Assembly (NCBI GenBank): GCA_032622095.1
Contig: CP136068.1
Span: 679,607-743,606 of the forward strand
Source: Siphonodentalium dalli
Lineage: Eukaryota; Mollusca; Scaphopoda; Gadilida; Siphonodentaliidae
Direction: 5' to 3'
Length of the DNA: 64,000 nt
Shown here: positions 48,901 to 63,400 of the stretch, piece after piece
Numbering within the stretch: the stretch's first letter is position 1
Layout: each line of letters opens with the position of its first letter
Notes under the pieces: generated by a model
What the model was told of the DNA's origin: nothing
What the model saw: the letters and a program-made list of their open reading frames with translations, nothing else
Databases searched by the model: none
Made by a program: the position numbers and the translations under genes

Positions 48901-49278
48901 CCTATATATGTATGTGGTGGGGATACCTATATATGTATGTGGCGGGGATACCTATATATGAGTGTGGTGGGGATACCTATATATGTATGTGGTGGTGATA
49001 CCTATCTATGTGTGTTGTGGGGATACCTATATATGTGTGTGGTGGGGATACCTATATATGTATGTGGTGGGGATACCTATATATGTATGTGGTGGTGATA
49101 CCTATGTATGTGGTGGGGATACCTATATATGTATGTGGTGGGGATACCTATATATGTATGTGGTGGGGATACCTATATATGAATGTGGTGGTGATACCTA
49201 TATATGTATGTGGTGGGGATACCTATAGTTGTGCCTGGCGGGGATACCTATAGATGTATGTGGTGGGGATACATATAG

Positions 49279-50974
49279 ATGTGTGTGGTGGGGATACCTA
49301 TAGATGTGTGTGGTGGGGAGACCTATAGATGTATGTGGTGGGGATACCTGTATATGTATGTGGTGGTGATACCTATATATGTGTGTGGTGGGGATACCTA
49401 TAGATGTGTGTGGCGGGGATACCTATATATGTATGTGGTGGGGATACCTTTTTATGTATGTGGTGGTAATACCTATAGATGTATGTGGTGGTGATACCTA
49501 TAGTTGTGCCTGGCGGAGATACCTATAGATGTATGTGGTGGGGATACCTATATATGTATGTGGTGGGGATACCTATATATGTATGTGGTGGTGATACCTA
49601 TAGATGTGTGTGGTGGTGATACCTATAGATGTGTGTGGTGGGGGTACCTATATATGTATGTGGTGGGGATACCTATATATGTATGTGGTGGTGATACCTA
49701 TAGATGTGTGTGGTGGTGATACCTATAGATGTGTGTGGTGGTGATACCTATAGATGTGTGTGGCGGGGATACCTACATATGTATGTGGTGGGGATACCTA
49801 TATATGTATGTGGTGGGGATACCTATATATGTATGTGGCGGGGATACCTATATATGTTTGTGGTGGAGATACCTATATATGTATGTGGTGGGGATTCCTA
49901 TAGATGTATGTGGTGGTGATACCTATAGATGTATGTGGTGGGGATACCTATAGATGTATGTGGTGGGGATACCTATATGTGTGTGGTGGTGATACCTATA
50001 TATGTGTGTGGCGGGGAGACCTATATATGTGTGTGGTGGTGATACCTATATATGTATGTGGTGGGGAGACCTATATATGTGTGTGGTGGTGATACCTATA
50101 GATGTATGTGGTGGGGATACCTATAGATGTGTGTGGTGGGGATACCTATAGATGTGTGTGGTGGGGAGACCTATAGATGTATGTGGTGGGGATACCTATA
50201 TATGTATGTGGTGGTGATACCTATATATGTGTGTGGTGGGGATACCAATAGATGTGTGTGGCGGGGATACCTATATATGTATGTGGTGGGGATACCTTTT
50301 TATGTATGTGGTGGTAATACCTATAGATGTATGTGGTGGTGATACCTATAGTTGTGCCTGGCGGGGATACCTATAGATGTATGTGGTGGGGATACCTATA
50401 TATGTATGTGGTGGGGATACCTATATATGTATGTGGTGGTGATACCTATAGATGTGTGTGGTGGTGATACCTATAGATGTGTGTGGTGGGGATACCTATA
50501 TATGTATGTGGTGGGGATACCTATATATGTATGTGGTGGTGATACCTATAGATGTGTGTGGTGGTGATACCTATAGATGTGTGTGGTGGTGATACCTATA
50601 GATGTGTGTGGCGGGGATACCTATATATGTATGTGGTGGGGATACCTATATATGTATGTGGTGGGGATACCTATATATGTATGTGGCGGGGATACCTATA
50701 TATGTTTGTGGTGGAGATACCTATATATGTATGTGGTGGGGATTCCTATAGATGTATGTGGTGGTGATACCTATAGATGTATGTGGTGGGGATACCTATA
50801 TGTGTGTGGTGGTGATACCTATATATGTGTGTGGCGGGGAGACCTATATATGTGTGTGGTGGTGATACCTATATATGTATGTGGTGGGGAGACCTATATA
50901 TGTGTGTGGTGGTGATACCTATAGATGTATGTGGTGGGGATACCTATATATGTGTGTGGTGGTGATACCTATAT
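49279..50974 (+). repeat. Minisatellite higher-order tandem duplication, 848-bp period
   Basis: Two adjacent copies, 49279-50126 and 50127-50974. The marker GTTGTGCCTGGCGG at 49503 recurs at 50351. The copies differ by only a few bases over most of the stretch. Confidence 0.8.
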
Positions 50975-51444
50975 ATGTGTGTGGTGGGGATACCTATATA
51001 TGTATGTGGTGGGGAGACCTATATATGTATGTGGTGGGGATACCTATATGTATGTGGTGGTGATACCTATATATGTAAGTGATGGGAATACCTATAGATG
51101 TGTGTGGTGAGGAGACCTATATATGTATGTGGTGGGGATACCTATATGTGTGTGGTGGTGATACCTAAATATGTTTGTGGTGGGGATACCTATATATGTA
51201 TGTGGTGGTGATACCTATAGATGTGTGTGGTGGTGATACCTATAGATGTGTGTGGTGGGGATACCTATATATGTATGTGGTGGGGATACCTATATATGTA
51301 TGTGGTGGGGATACCTATAGATGTATGTGGTGGGGATACCTATAGATGTGTGTTGGTGATACCTATATATGTATGTGGGTGGGGATGCCTATATATGTGT
51401 GTGGTGGTGATACCTATATATGTATGTGGTGGGAATACCTATAG

Positions 51445-53700
51445 ATGTGTGGTGGTGACACCTATATATGTATGTGGCGGGGATGCCTATATATGTGTGT
51501 GGTGGTGATACCTATATATGTATGTGGTGGTGATACCTATATATGTGTGCGGCGGGGATACCTATATATGTGTGTGGTGGGGATACCTATATATGTGTGT
51601 GGTGGGGATACCTATATATGTATGTGGTGGTGATACCTATATAAGTGTGTGGTGGTGATACCTATATATGTGTGTGGTGGTGATACCTATCTATGTGTGT
51701 GGTGGGGATACCTATATATGTGTGTGGTGGGGATACCTATAGATGTATGTGGTGGGGATACCTATATATGTATGTTGTGGTGATACCTATATATGTATGT
51801 GGTGGTGATACCTATATATGTATGTGGTTGTAATACCTATAGATGTGTGTGGTGGTGATACCTATAGTTGTGCCTGGCGGGGATACCTATAGATGTATGT
51901 GGTGGGGATACCTATATATGTATGTGGTGGGGATACCTATATATGTATGTGGTGGTGATACCTATAGATGTGTGTGGTGGTGATACCTATAGATGTGTGT
52001 GGTGGGGATACCTATATATGTATGTGGTGGGGATACCTATATGTATGTGGTGGTGATACCTATTGATGTGTGTGGTGGTGATACCTATAGATGTGTGTGG
52101 TGGTGATACCTATAGATGTGTGTGGCGGGGATACCTATATATGTATGTGGTGGGGATACCTATCTATGTGTGTGGAGGGGATACATATATATGTATGTGG
52201 AGGGGATACCTATATATGTTTGTGGTGGGGATACCTATATATGTATGTGGTGGGGATTCCTATAGATGTATGTGGTGGTGATTCCTATAGATGTATGTGG
52301 TGGTGATACCTATAGATTTATGTGGTGGGGATACCTACATATGTGTGTGGTGGTGATACCTATATATGTGTGTGGTGGGGATAGCTATGTATGGTGGGGA
52401 TACCTATATATGTATGTGGTGGGGATACCTATAGATGTGTGGTGGTGACACCTATATATGTATGTGGCGGGGATGCCTATATATGTGTGTGGTGGTGATA
52501 CCTATATATGTATGTGGTGGTGATACCTATATATGTGTGCGGCGGGGATACCTATATATGTGTGTGGTGGGGATACCTATATATGTGTGTGGTGGGGATA
52601 CCTATATATGTATGTGGTGGTGATACCTATATAAGTGTGTGGTGGTGATACCTATATATGTGTGTGGTGGTGATACCTATCTATGTGTGTGGTGGGGATA
52701 CCTATATATGTGTGTGGTGGGGATACCTATAGATGTATGTGGTGGGGAGACCTATATATGTATGTGGTGGGGAGACCATAGAGATGTATGTGGTGGGGAT
52801 ACCTATATATGTATGTGGTGGGGATACCTATATATGTATGTGGTGGGGATACCTATAGATGTATGTGGTGGTGATACCTATATATGTATGTGGTGGTGAT
52901 ACCTATTTATGTATGTGGTGGGGATACCTATATATGTGTGTGGTGGGGATACCTATATATGTATGTGGTGGGGATACCTATATATGTATGTGGTGGGGAT
53001 ACCTATATATTTGAGTGGTGGTCATAACTATATATGTATGTGGTGGGGAGACCTATATATGAATGTGGCGGGGATACCTATAGATGTGTGTGGTGGGGAT
53101 TCCTATATATGTGTGTGGTGGTGATACATATAGATGTAAGTGGTGGGGATATCTATAGATGTGTGTGGTGGGGATACCTATATATGTGTGTGGTGGGGAG
53201 AACTATATATGTGTGTGGCGGGGAGACATATAGATGTGTGTGGTGGGGATACATATAAATGTGTGTGGTGGGGATGCCTATATATGTGTGTGGTGGGGAT
53301 ACCTATATGTGTGTGTGGTGGGGATACCTATATATGTTTGTGGCGGGGATTCCAATATATGTATGTGGTGGGGAGACCTATATATGTGTGTGGCGGTGAT
53401 ACCTATATATGTATGATGTGGTGAGACCTATAGATGTATGTGGTGGGGATACCTATATATGTATGTGGTGGTGATACCTAAATATGTATGTCGTGTCGAG
53501 ACCTATAGATGTATGTGGTGGGGATACCTATATATGTATGTGGTGGTGATACCTATATATGTGTGTGGTGGGGATACCTATAGATGTGTGTGGTGGGGAT
53601 ACCTATATATGTGTGTGGGGGGATACCTATATATGTGTGTGGTGAGGAGACCTATATATGTATGTGGTGGGGATAACTATATATGTATGTGGTGGTGATA
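51445..53700 (+). repeat. Minisatellite long-range duplication, copy 1 (offset 5,205 bp)
   Basis: The same unit-variant series recurs at about 56650-58905. Markers include GTTGTGCCTGGCGG at 51867 and 57072, GAGACCATAGAGATG near 52772 and 57977, and TTTGAGTGGTGG near 53010 and 58215. Confidence 0.85.
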
Positions 53701-55506
53701 CCTATATATGTATGTGGTGGGGAGACCTATATATGTGTGTGGTGGTGATACCTATAGATGTATGTGGTGGGGATACCTATAGATGTGTGTGGTGGGGATA
53801 CCTATAGATGTGTGTGGTGGGGAGACCTATAGATGTATGTGGTGGGGATACCTATATATGTATGTGGTGGTGATACCTATATATGTGTGTGGTGGGGATA
53901 CCTATAGATGTGTGTGGCGGGGATACCTATATATGTATGTGGTGGGGATACCTTTTTATGTATGTGGTGGTAATACCTATAGATGTATGTGGTGGTGATA
54001 CCTATAGTTGTGCCTGGCGGGGATACCTATAGATGTATGTGGTGGGGATACCTATATATGTATGTGGTGGGGATACCTATATATGTATGTGGTGGTGATA
54101 CCTATAGATGTGTGTGGTGGTGATACCTATAGATGTGTGTGGTGGGGATACCTATATATGTATGTGGTGGGGATACCTATATATGTATGTGGTGGTGATA
54201 CCTATAGATGTGTGTGGTGGTGAAACCTATAGATGTGTGTGGTGGTGATACCTATATATGTATGTGGTGGGGATACCTATATATGTATGTGGTGGGGATA
54301 CCTATATATTTGAGTGGTGGTCATAACTATATATGTATGTGGTGGGGAGACCTATATATGAATGTGGCGGGGATACCTATAGATGTGTGTGGTGGGGATT
54401 CCTATATATGTGTGTGGTGGTAATACATATAGATGTAAGTGGTGGGGATATCTATAGATGTGTGTGGTGGGGATACCTATATATGTGTGTGGTGGGGAGA
54501 ACTATATATGTGTGTGGCGGGGAGACATATAGATGTGTGTGGTGGGGATACATATAAATGTGTGTGGTGGGGATGCCTATATATGTGTGTGGTGGGGATA
54601 CCTATATGTGTGTGTGGTGGGGATACCTATATATGTTTGTGGCGGGGATTCCAATATATGTATGTGGTGGGGAGACCTATATATGTGTGTGGCGGTGATA
54701 CCTATATATGTATGATGTGGTGAGACCTATAGATGTATGTGGTGGGGATACCTATATATGTATGTGGTGGTGATACCTAAATATGTATGTCGTGTTGAGA
54801 CCTATAGATGTATGTGGTGGGGATACCTATATATGTATGTGGTGGTGATACCTATATATGTGTGTGGTGGGGATACCTATAGATGTGTGTGGTGGGGATA
54901 CCTATATATGTGTATGGGGGGATACCTATATATGTGTGTGGTGAGGAGACCTATATATGTATGTGGTGGGGATACCTATATATGTATGTGGTGGTGATAC
55001 CTATATATGTATGTGGTGGGGAGACCTATATATGTGTGTGGTGGTGATACCTATAGATGTATGTGGTGGGGATACCTATAGATGTGTGTGGTGGGGATAC
55101 CTATAGATGTGTGTGGTGGGGAGACCTATAGATGTATGTGGTGGGGATACCTATATATGTATGTGGTGGTGATACCTATATATGTGTGTGGTGGGGATAC
55201 CTATAGATGTGTGTGGCGGGGATACCTATATATGTATGTGGTGGGGATACCTTTTTATGTATGTGGTGGTAATACCTATAGATGTATGTGGTGGTGATAC
55301 CTATAGTTGTGCCTGGCGGGGATACCTATAGATGTATGTGGTGGGGATACCTATATATGTATGTGGTGGGGATACCTATATATGTATGTGGTGGTGATAC
55401 CTATAGATGTGTGTGGTGGTGATAACTATAGATGTGTGTGGTGGGGATACCTATATATGTATGTGGTGGGGATACCTATATATGTATGTGGTGGTGATAC
55501 CTATAG
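52909..55506 (+). repeat. Minisatellite higher-order tandem duplication, 1,299-bp period
   Basis: The rare variant TTTGAGTGGTGGTCATAAC starts at about 53010 and 54309, and GTTGTGCCTGGCGG occurs at 54007 and 55306, both 1,299 bp apart. The intervening unit order agrees closely. Confidence 0.85.
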
Positions 55507-56649
55507 ATGTGTGTGGTGGTGATACCTATAGATGTGTGTGGTGGTGATACCTATAGATGTGTGTGGCGGGGATACCTATATATGTATGTGGTGGGGATAC
55601 CTATATATGTATGTGGTGGGGATACCTATATATGTATGTGGCGGGGATACCTATATATGTTTGTGGTGGAGATACCTATATATGTATGTGGTGGGGATTC
55701 CTATAGATGTATGTGGTGGTGATACCTATAGATGTATGTGGTGGGGATACCTATATGTGTGTGGTGGTGATACCTATATATGTGTGTGGCGGGGAGACCT
55801 ATATATGTGTGTGGTGGTGATACCTATATATGTATGTGGTGGGGAGACCTATATATGTGTGTGGTGGTGATACCTATAGATGTATGTGGTGGGGATACCT
55901 ATATATGTGTGTGGTGGTGATACCTATATATGTGTGTGGTGGGGATACCTATATATGTATGTGGTGGGGAGACCTATATATGTATGTGGTGGGGATACCT
56001 ATATGTATGTGGTGGTGATACCTATATATGTAAGTGATGGGAATACCTATAGATGTGTGTGGTGAGGAGACCTATATATGTATGTGGTGGGGATACCTAT
56101 ATGTGTGTGGTGGTGATACCTAAATATGTTTGTGGTGGGGATACATATAGATGTGTGTGGTGAGGAGACCTATATATGTATGTGGTGGGGATACCTATAT
56201 ATGTGTGTTGTGTGGATACCTATAGATGTGTGTGGTGTTGATACCTATATATGTATATGGTGGGGATACCTATAGATGTGTGTGGTGGGGATACCTATAT
56301 ATGTATGTGGTGGGGATACATATAGATGTATGTGGTGGGGATACCTATATATGTATGTGGTGGTGATACCTATAGATGTATGTGGTGGGGATACCTATAT
56401 ATGTATGTGGGGGTGATACCTATATATGTATGTGGTGGTGATACCTATATATGTGTGTGGCGGGGATACCTATAAATGTATGTGGTGGGGATACCTATAT
56501 ATGTATGTGGTGGGGATACCTATAGATGTATGTGGTGGGGATACCTATAGATGTGTGTTGGTGATACCTATATATGTATGTGGGTGGGGATGCCTATATA
56601 TGTGTGTGGTGGTGATACCTATATATGTATGTTGTGGGAATACCTGTAG

Positions 56650-58905
56650 ATGTGTGGTGGTGACACCTATATATGTATGTGGCGGGGATGCCTATATATG
56701 TGTGTGGTGGTGATACCTATATATGTATGTGGTGGTGATACCTATATATGTGTGCGGCGGGGATACCTATATATGTGTGTGGTGGGGATACCTATATATG
56801 TGTGTGGTGGGGATACCTATATATGTATGTGGTGGTGATACCTATATAAGTGTGTGGTGGTGATACCTATATATGTGTGTGGTGGTGATACCTATCTATG
56901 TGTGTGGTGGGGATACCTATATATGTGTGTGGTGGGGATACCTATAGATGTATGTGGTGGGGATACCTATATATGTATGTTGTGGTGATACCTATATATG
57001 TATGTGGTGGTGATACCTATATATGTATGTGGTGGTAATACCTATAGATGTGTGTGGTGGTGATACCTATAGTTGTGCCTGGCGGGGATACCTATAGATG
57101 TATGTGGTGGGGATACCTATATATGTATGTGGTGGGGATACCTATATATGTATGTGGTGGTGATACCTATAGATGTGTGTGGTGGTGATACCTATAGATG
57201 TGTGTGGTGGGGATACCTATATATGTATGTGGTGGGGATACCTATATGTATGTGGTGGTGATACCTATAGATGTGTGTGGTGGTGATACCTATAGATGTG
57301 TGTGGTGGTGATACCTATAGATGTGTGTGGCGGGGATACCTATATATGTATGTGGTGGGGATACCTATATATGTGTGTGGAGGGGATACATATATATGTA
57401 TGTGGAGGGGATACCTATATATGTTTGTGGTGGGGATACCTATATATGTATGTGGTGGGGATTCCTATAGATGTATGTGGTGGTGATTCCTATAGATGTA
57501 TGTGGTGGTGATACCTATAGATTTATGTGGTGGGGATACCTACATATGTGTGTGGTGGTGATACCTATATATGTGTGTGGTGGGGATAGCTATGTATGGT
57601 GGGGATACCTATATATGTATGTGGTGGGGATACCTATAGATGTGTGGTGGTGACACCTATATATGTATGTGGCGGGGATGCCTATATATGTGTGTGGTGG
57701 TGATACCTATATATGTATGTGGTGGTGATACCTATATATGTGTGCGGCGGGGATACCTATATATGTGTGTGGTGGGGATACCTATATATGTGTGTGGTGG
57801 GGATACCTATATATGTATGTGGTGGTGATACCTATATAAGTGTGTGGTGGTGATACCTATATATGTGTGTGGTGGTGATACCTATCTATGTGTGTGGTGG
57901 GGATACCTATATATGTGTGTGGTGGGGATACCTATTGATGTATGTGGTGGGGAGACCTATATATGTATGTGGTGGGGAGACCATAGAGATGTATGTGGTG
58001 GGGATACCTATATATGTATGTGGTGGGGATACCTATATATGTATGTGGTGGGGATACCTATAGATGTATGTGGTGGTGATACCTATATATGTATGTGGTG
58101 GTGATACCTATTTATGTATGTGGTGGGGATACCTATATATGTGTGTGGTGGGGATACCTATATATGTATGTGGTGGGGATACCTATATATGTATGTGGTG
58201 GGGATACCTATATATTTGAGTGGTGGTCATAACTATATATGTATGTGGTGGGGAGACCTATATATGAATGTGGCGGGGATACCTATAGATGTGTGTGGTG
58301 GGGATTCCTATATATGTGTGTGGTGGTGATACATATAGATGTAAGTGGTGGGGATATCTATAGATGTGTGTGGTGGGGATACCTATATATGTGTGTGGTG
58401 GGGAGAACTATATATGTGTGTGGCGGGGAGACATATAGATGTGTGTGGTGGGGATACATATAAATGTGTGTGGTGGGGATGCCTATATATGTGTGTGGTG
58501 GGGATACCTATATGTGCGTGTGGTGGGGATACCTATATATGTTTGTGGCGGGGATTCCAATATATGTATGTGGTGGGGAGACCTATATATGTGTGTGGCG
58601 GTGATACCTATATATGTATGATGTGGTGAGACCTATAGAAGTATGTGGTGGGGATACCTATATATGTATGTGGTGGTGATACCTAAATATGTATGTCGTG
58701 TTGAGACCTATAGATGTATGTGGTGGGATACCTATATATGTATGTGGTGGTGATACCTATATATGTGTGTGGTGGGGATACCTATAGATGTGTGTGGTGG
58801 GGATACCTATATATGTGTGTGGGGGGATACCTATATATGTGTGTGGTGAGGAGACCTATATATGTATGTGGTGGGGATACCTATATATGTATGTGGTGGG
58901 GATAC
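56650..58905 (+). repeat. Minisatellite long-range duplication, copy 2
   Basis: Second copy of 51445-53700. Immediately upstream, 55507-56065 matches 50552-51110 at an offset of 4,955 bp, 250 bp less. About ten units were gained or lost between the two matching stretches. Confidence 0.85.
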
Positions 58906-60007
58906 CTATAGATGTATGTGGTGGGGATACCTATATATGTATGTGGTGAGGATACCTATAGATGTATGTTGTGAGGATACCTATAGATGTGTGCGGCGGG
59001 GATACCTATATATGTGTGTGGTGGGGATACCTATATATGTGTGTGGTGGGTATACCTATAGATATATGTGGTGGGGATACCTATATATATATGTGGTGTG
59101 GATACCTATAGATGTATGTGGTGAGGATACCTATATATGTATGTGGTGGGGATACCTATATATGTATGTGGTGAGGATACCTATAGATGTGTGCGGCGGG
59201 GATACCTATATATGTGTGTGGTGGGGATACCTATATATGTGTGTGTGGGGATACCTATATATGTATGTGGTGGTGATACCTATATAAGTGTGTGGTGGTG
59301 ATACCTATATATGTGTGTGGTGGTGATACCTATCTATGTGTGTGGTGGGGATACCTATATATGTGTGTGGTGGGGATACCTATATATGTATGTGGTGGGG
59401 ATACCTATATATGTATGTTGTGGTGATACCTATATATGTATGTGGTGGTGATACATATATATGTATGTGGTGGGGATACCTATATATGTATGTGGTGGGG
59501 ATACCTATATATGTATGTGGTGGGGATACCTAAAGATGTGTGTGGTGGGGATACCTATAGATGTGTGTGGTGGGGATACCTATAGATGTGTGTGGTGGGA
59601 GACCTATAGATGTATGTGGTGGGGATACCTATATATGTATGTGGTGGTGATACCTATATATGTGTGTGGTGGGGATACCTATAGATGTGTGTGGCGGGGA
59701 TACCTATATATGTATGTGGTGGGTATACCTTTATATGTATGTGGTGGTAATACCTATAGATGTGTGTGGTGGTGATACCTATAGTTGTGCCTGGCGGGGA
59801 TACCTATAGATGTATGTGGTGGGGATACCTATATATGTATGTGGTGGGGATACCTATATATGTATGTGGTGGTGATACCTATAGATGTGTGTGGTGGTGA
59901 TACCTATAGATGTGTGTGGTGGGGATACCTATATATGTATGTGGTGGGGATACCTATATGTATGTGGTGGTGATACCTATAGATGTGTGTGGTGGTGATA
60001 CCTATAG

Positions 60008-60430
60008 ATGTGTGTGGTGGTGATACCTATAGATGTGTGTGGCGGGGATACCTATATATGTATGTGGTGGGGATACCTATATATGTGTGTGGTGGGGATA
60101 CCTATATATGTATGTGGAGGGGATACCTATATATGTTTGTGGTGGGGATACCTATATATGTATGTGGTGGGGATTCCTATAGATGTATGTGGTGGTGATA
60201 CCTATAGATTTATGTGGTGGGGATACCTATATATGTGTGTGGTGGTGATACCTATATATGTGTGTGGTGGGGATACCTATGTATGGTGGGGATACCTATA
60301 TATGTATGTGGTGGGGATACCTATATATGTATGTGGCGGGGATACCTATATATGTGTGTGGTGGGGATACCTATATATGTATGTGGTGGGTATACCTATA
60401 TATGTATGTGGCGGGGATACCTATATATGA
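60008..60430 (+). repeat. Minisatellite block matching 48539-48961 (offset 11,469 bp)
   Basis: Unit order including the shortened GTATGGTGGGGATACC unit (48812 and 60281) is shared with 48539-48961. A related, more diverged copy lies at 47418-47816. It shows exchange over distances above 10 kb inside the array. Confidence 0.75.
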
Positions 60431-63400
60431 GTGTGGTGGGGATACCTATTTATGTATGTGGTGGGGATACCTATATACGTGTGTGGTGGGGAGACCTATA
60501 TATGTATGTGGTGGGGAGACCATAGAGATGTATGTGGTGGGGATACCTATATATGTATGTGGTGGGGATACCTATATATGTATGTGGTGGGGATACCTAT
60601 ATATGTATGTGGTGGTGATACCTATATATGTATGTGGTGGTGATACCTATATATGTATGTGGTGGGGATACCTATATATGTGTTTGGTGGGGATACCTAT
60701 ATATGTATGTGGTGGGGATACCTATATATGTATGTGGTGGGGATACCTATATATGTATGTGGTGGGGATACCTATATATTTGAGTGGTGGTCATACCTAT
60801 AAATGTATGTGGTGGGGAGACCTATATATGAATGTGGCGGGGATACCTATAGATGTGTGTGGTGGGGATACCTATATATGTGTGTGGTGGTGATACATAT
60901 CGATGTAAGTGGTGGGGATATCTATAGATGTGTGTGGTGGGGATACCTATATATGTGTGTGGTGGGGAGAACTATATATGTGTGTGGCGGGGAGACATAT
61001 AGATGTGTGTGGTGGGGATACCTATAAATGTGTGTGGTGGGGATACGTATATATGTGTGTGGTGGGGATACCGATATGTGTGTGTGGTGGGGATACCTAT
61101 ATATGTTTGTGGCGGGGATACCAATATATGTATGTGGTGGGGAGACCTATATATGTGTGTGGCGGTGATACCTATATATGTATGTTGTGGGGATACATAT
61201 ATATGTGTGTGGCGGGGATACCTATATATGTATGTGGTGGTGATACCTATATATGTATGTGGTGGTGAGACCTATATATGTATGTGGTGGGGATACCTAT
61301 ATATGTATGTGGTGGTGATACCTATATATGTATGTGGTGGTGAGACCTATAGATGTATGTGGTGGGGATACCTATATATGTATGTGGTGGTGATACCTAT
61401 ATATATGTGTGGTGGGGATACCTATAGATATATGTGGTGGGGATACCTATATATATGTGGTGTGGATACCTATAGATGTATGTGGCGAGGATACATATAT
61501 ATGTATGTGGTGGGGATACCTATATATGTATGTGGTGAGGATACCTATAGATGTATGTGGTGAGGAAACATATAGATGTGTGTGGTGGTGATAACTATAT
61601 ATGTATGTGGTGGGGATACTTATAGATGTATGTGGTGGGGATACCTATATATGTATGTGGTGGGGATACCTTTATATGTATGAGGTGGGGATACCTATAT
61701 ATGTATCTGGTGTGGATACCTATAGATGTATGTGGTGAGGATAACTATGTATGTATGTGATGGGGATACCTATATATGTATGTGGTGAGGATACCTATAG
61801 ATGTATGTTGTGAGGATACATATATATGTGTGTGGTGGGAATACCTATATATGTATGTGGTGGGGATACCTATAGATGTATGTGGTGGGGATACCTATAT
61901 ATGTATGTGGTGAGGATACCTATAGATATATGTGGTGAGGATACCTATATATGTATGTGGTGGTGATACCTATATATGTGTGTGGTGGGGATACCTATAT
62001 ATGTATGTGGCGGGTATACCTATATATGTATGTGGTGGTGATACCTATATATGTGTGTGATGGGGATACCTATATAGGTGTGTGGCGGGTATACCTATAT
62101 ATGTATGTGGTGGTGATACATATAGATGTGTGTGGTTTTGATACCTATATATGTGTGTGGTGGGGATACCTATATGTGTATGTGGTGGGGATACCTATAT
62201 ATGTATGTGGTGGTGATACCTATATATGTATATATGTATGTGGTGGTGATACCTATATATGTATGTGGTGGGGATACCTATATATTTTTGTGGTGGGGAT
62301 ACCTATATATATATGTGGTGGGGATACCTATATATGTATGTGGTGTTGATACCTATATATGTATGTGGTGGGGATACCTATATATGTATGTGGTGGTGAT
62401 ACCTATATATGTATGTGGTGGTGATACCTATATATGTGTGTGGTGAGGAGACCTATAGATGTATGTGGTGTGGATACCTATATATGTGTGGTGTGGATAC
62501 CTATATATGTATGTGGTGGGGATACCTATATATGTATGTGGTGGTGATACCTATATATGTATGTGGTGGTGATACCTATATATGTGTGTGGTGAGGATAC
62601 ATATAGATGTATGTGGTGGTAATACCTATATATGTATGTGGTGGGGAGACCTATAGATGTATGTGGTGGGGATGCCTATATATGTATGTGGTGGGGATAC
62701 CTATAAATGTATGTGGTGGGGATACCTATAGATGTATGTGGTGGGGATACCTATAGATGTGTGTGGTGGGGATACCTATATATGTGTGTGGCGGGGATAC
62801 CTATATATGTATGTGGTGAGGATACCTATATATGTGTGTGGTGGTGATACCTATATATGTATGTGGTGGGGATACCTATATATGTATGTGGTGGTGATAC
62901 CTATATATGTATGTGGTGGTGATACTTATAGATGTATGTGGTGGGGATACATATAGATGTATGTGTTGGGGATACCTATAGATGTATGTGGTGAGGATAC
63001 CTATAGATGTATGTGGTAGTGATACCTATATATGTGTGTGGTGGGGATACCTATATATGTGTGTGGCGGGGATACCTATATATGTATGTGGTGAGGATAC
63101 CTATATATGTATGTGGCGGTGATACCTATATATGTGTGTGGTGGTGATACCTATATATGTATGTGGTGGGGATACCTATATATGTATGTGGTGGGTATAC
63201 CTATATATGTATGTGGTGGTGATACCTATATATGTATGTGGTGGGGATACCTATATATTTGTGTGGTGGGGATACCTATAGATGTATGTGGTGGGGATAC
63301 CTATATATGTATGTGGTGTTGATACCTATATATGTATGTGGTGAGGATACCTATATATGTGTGTGGTGGGAATACCTATATATGTATGTGGTGGGGATAC

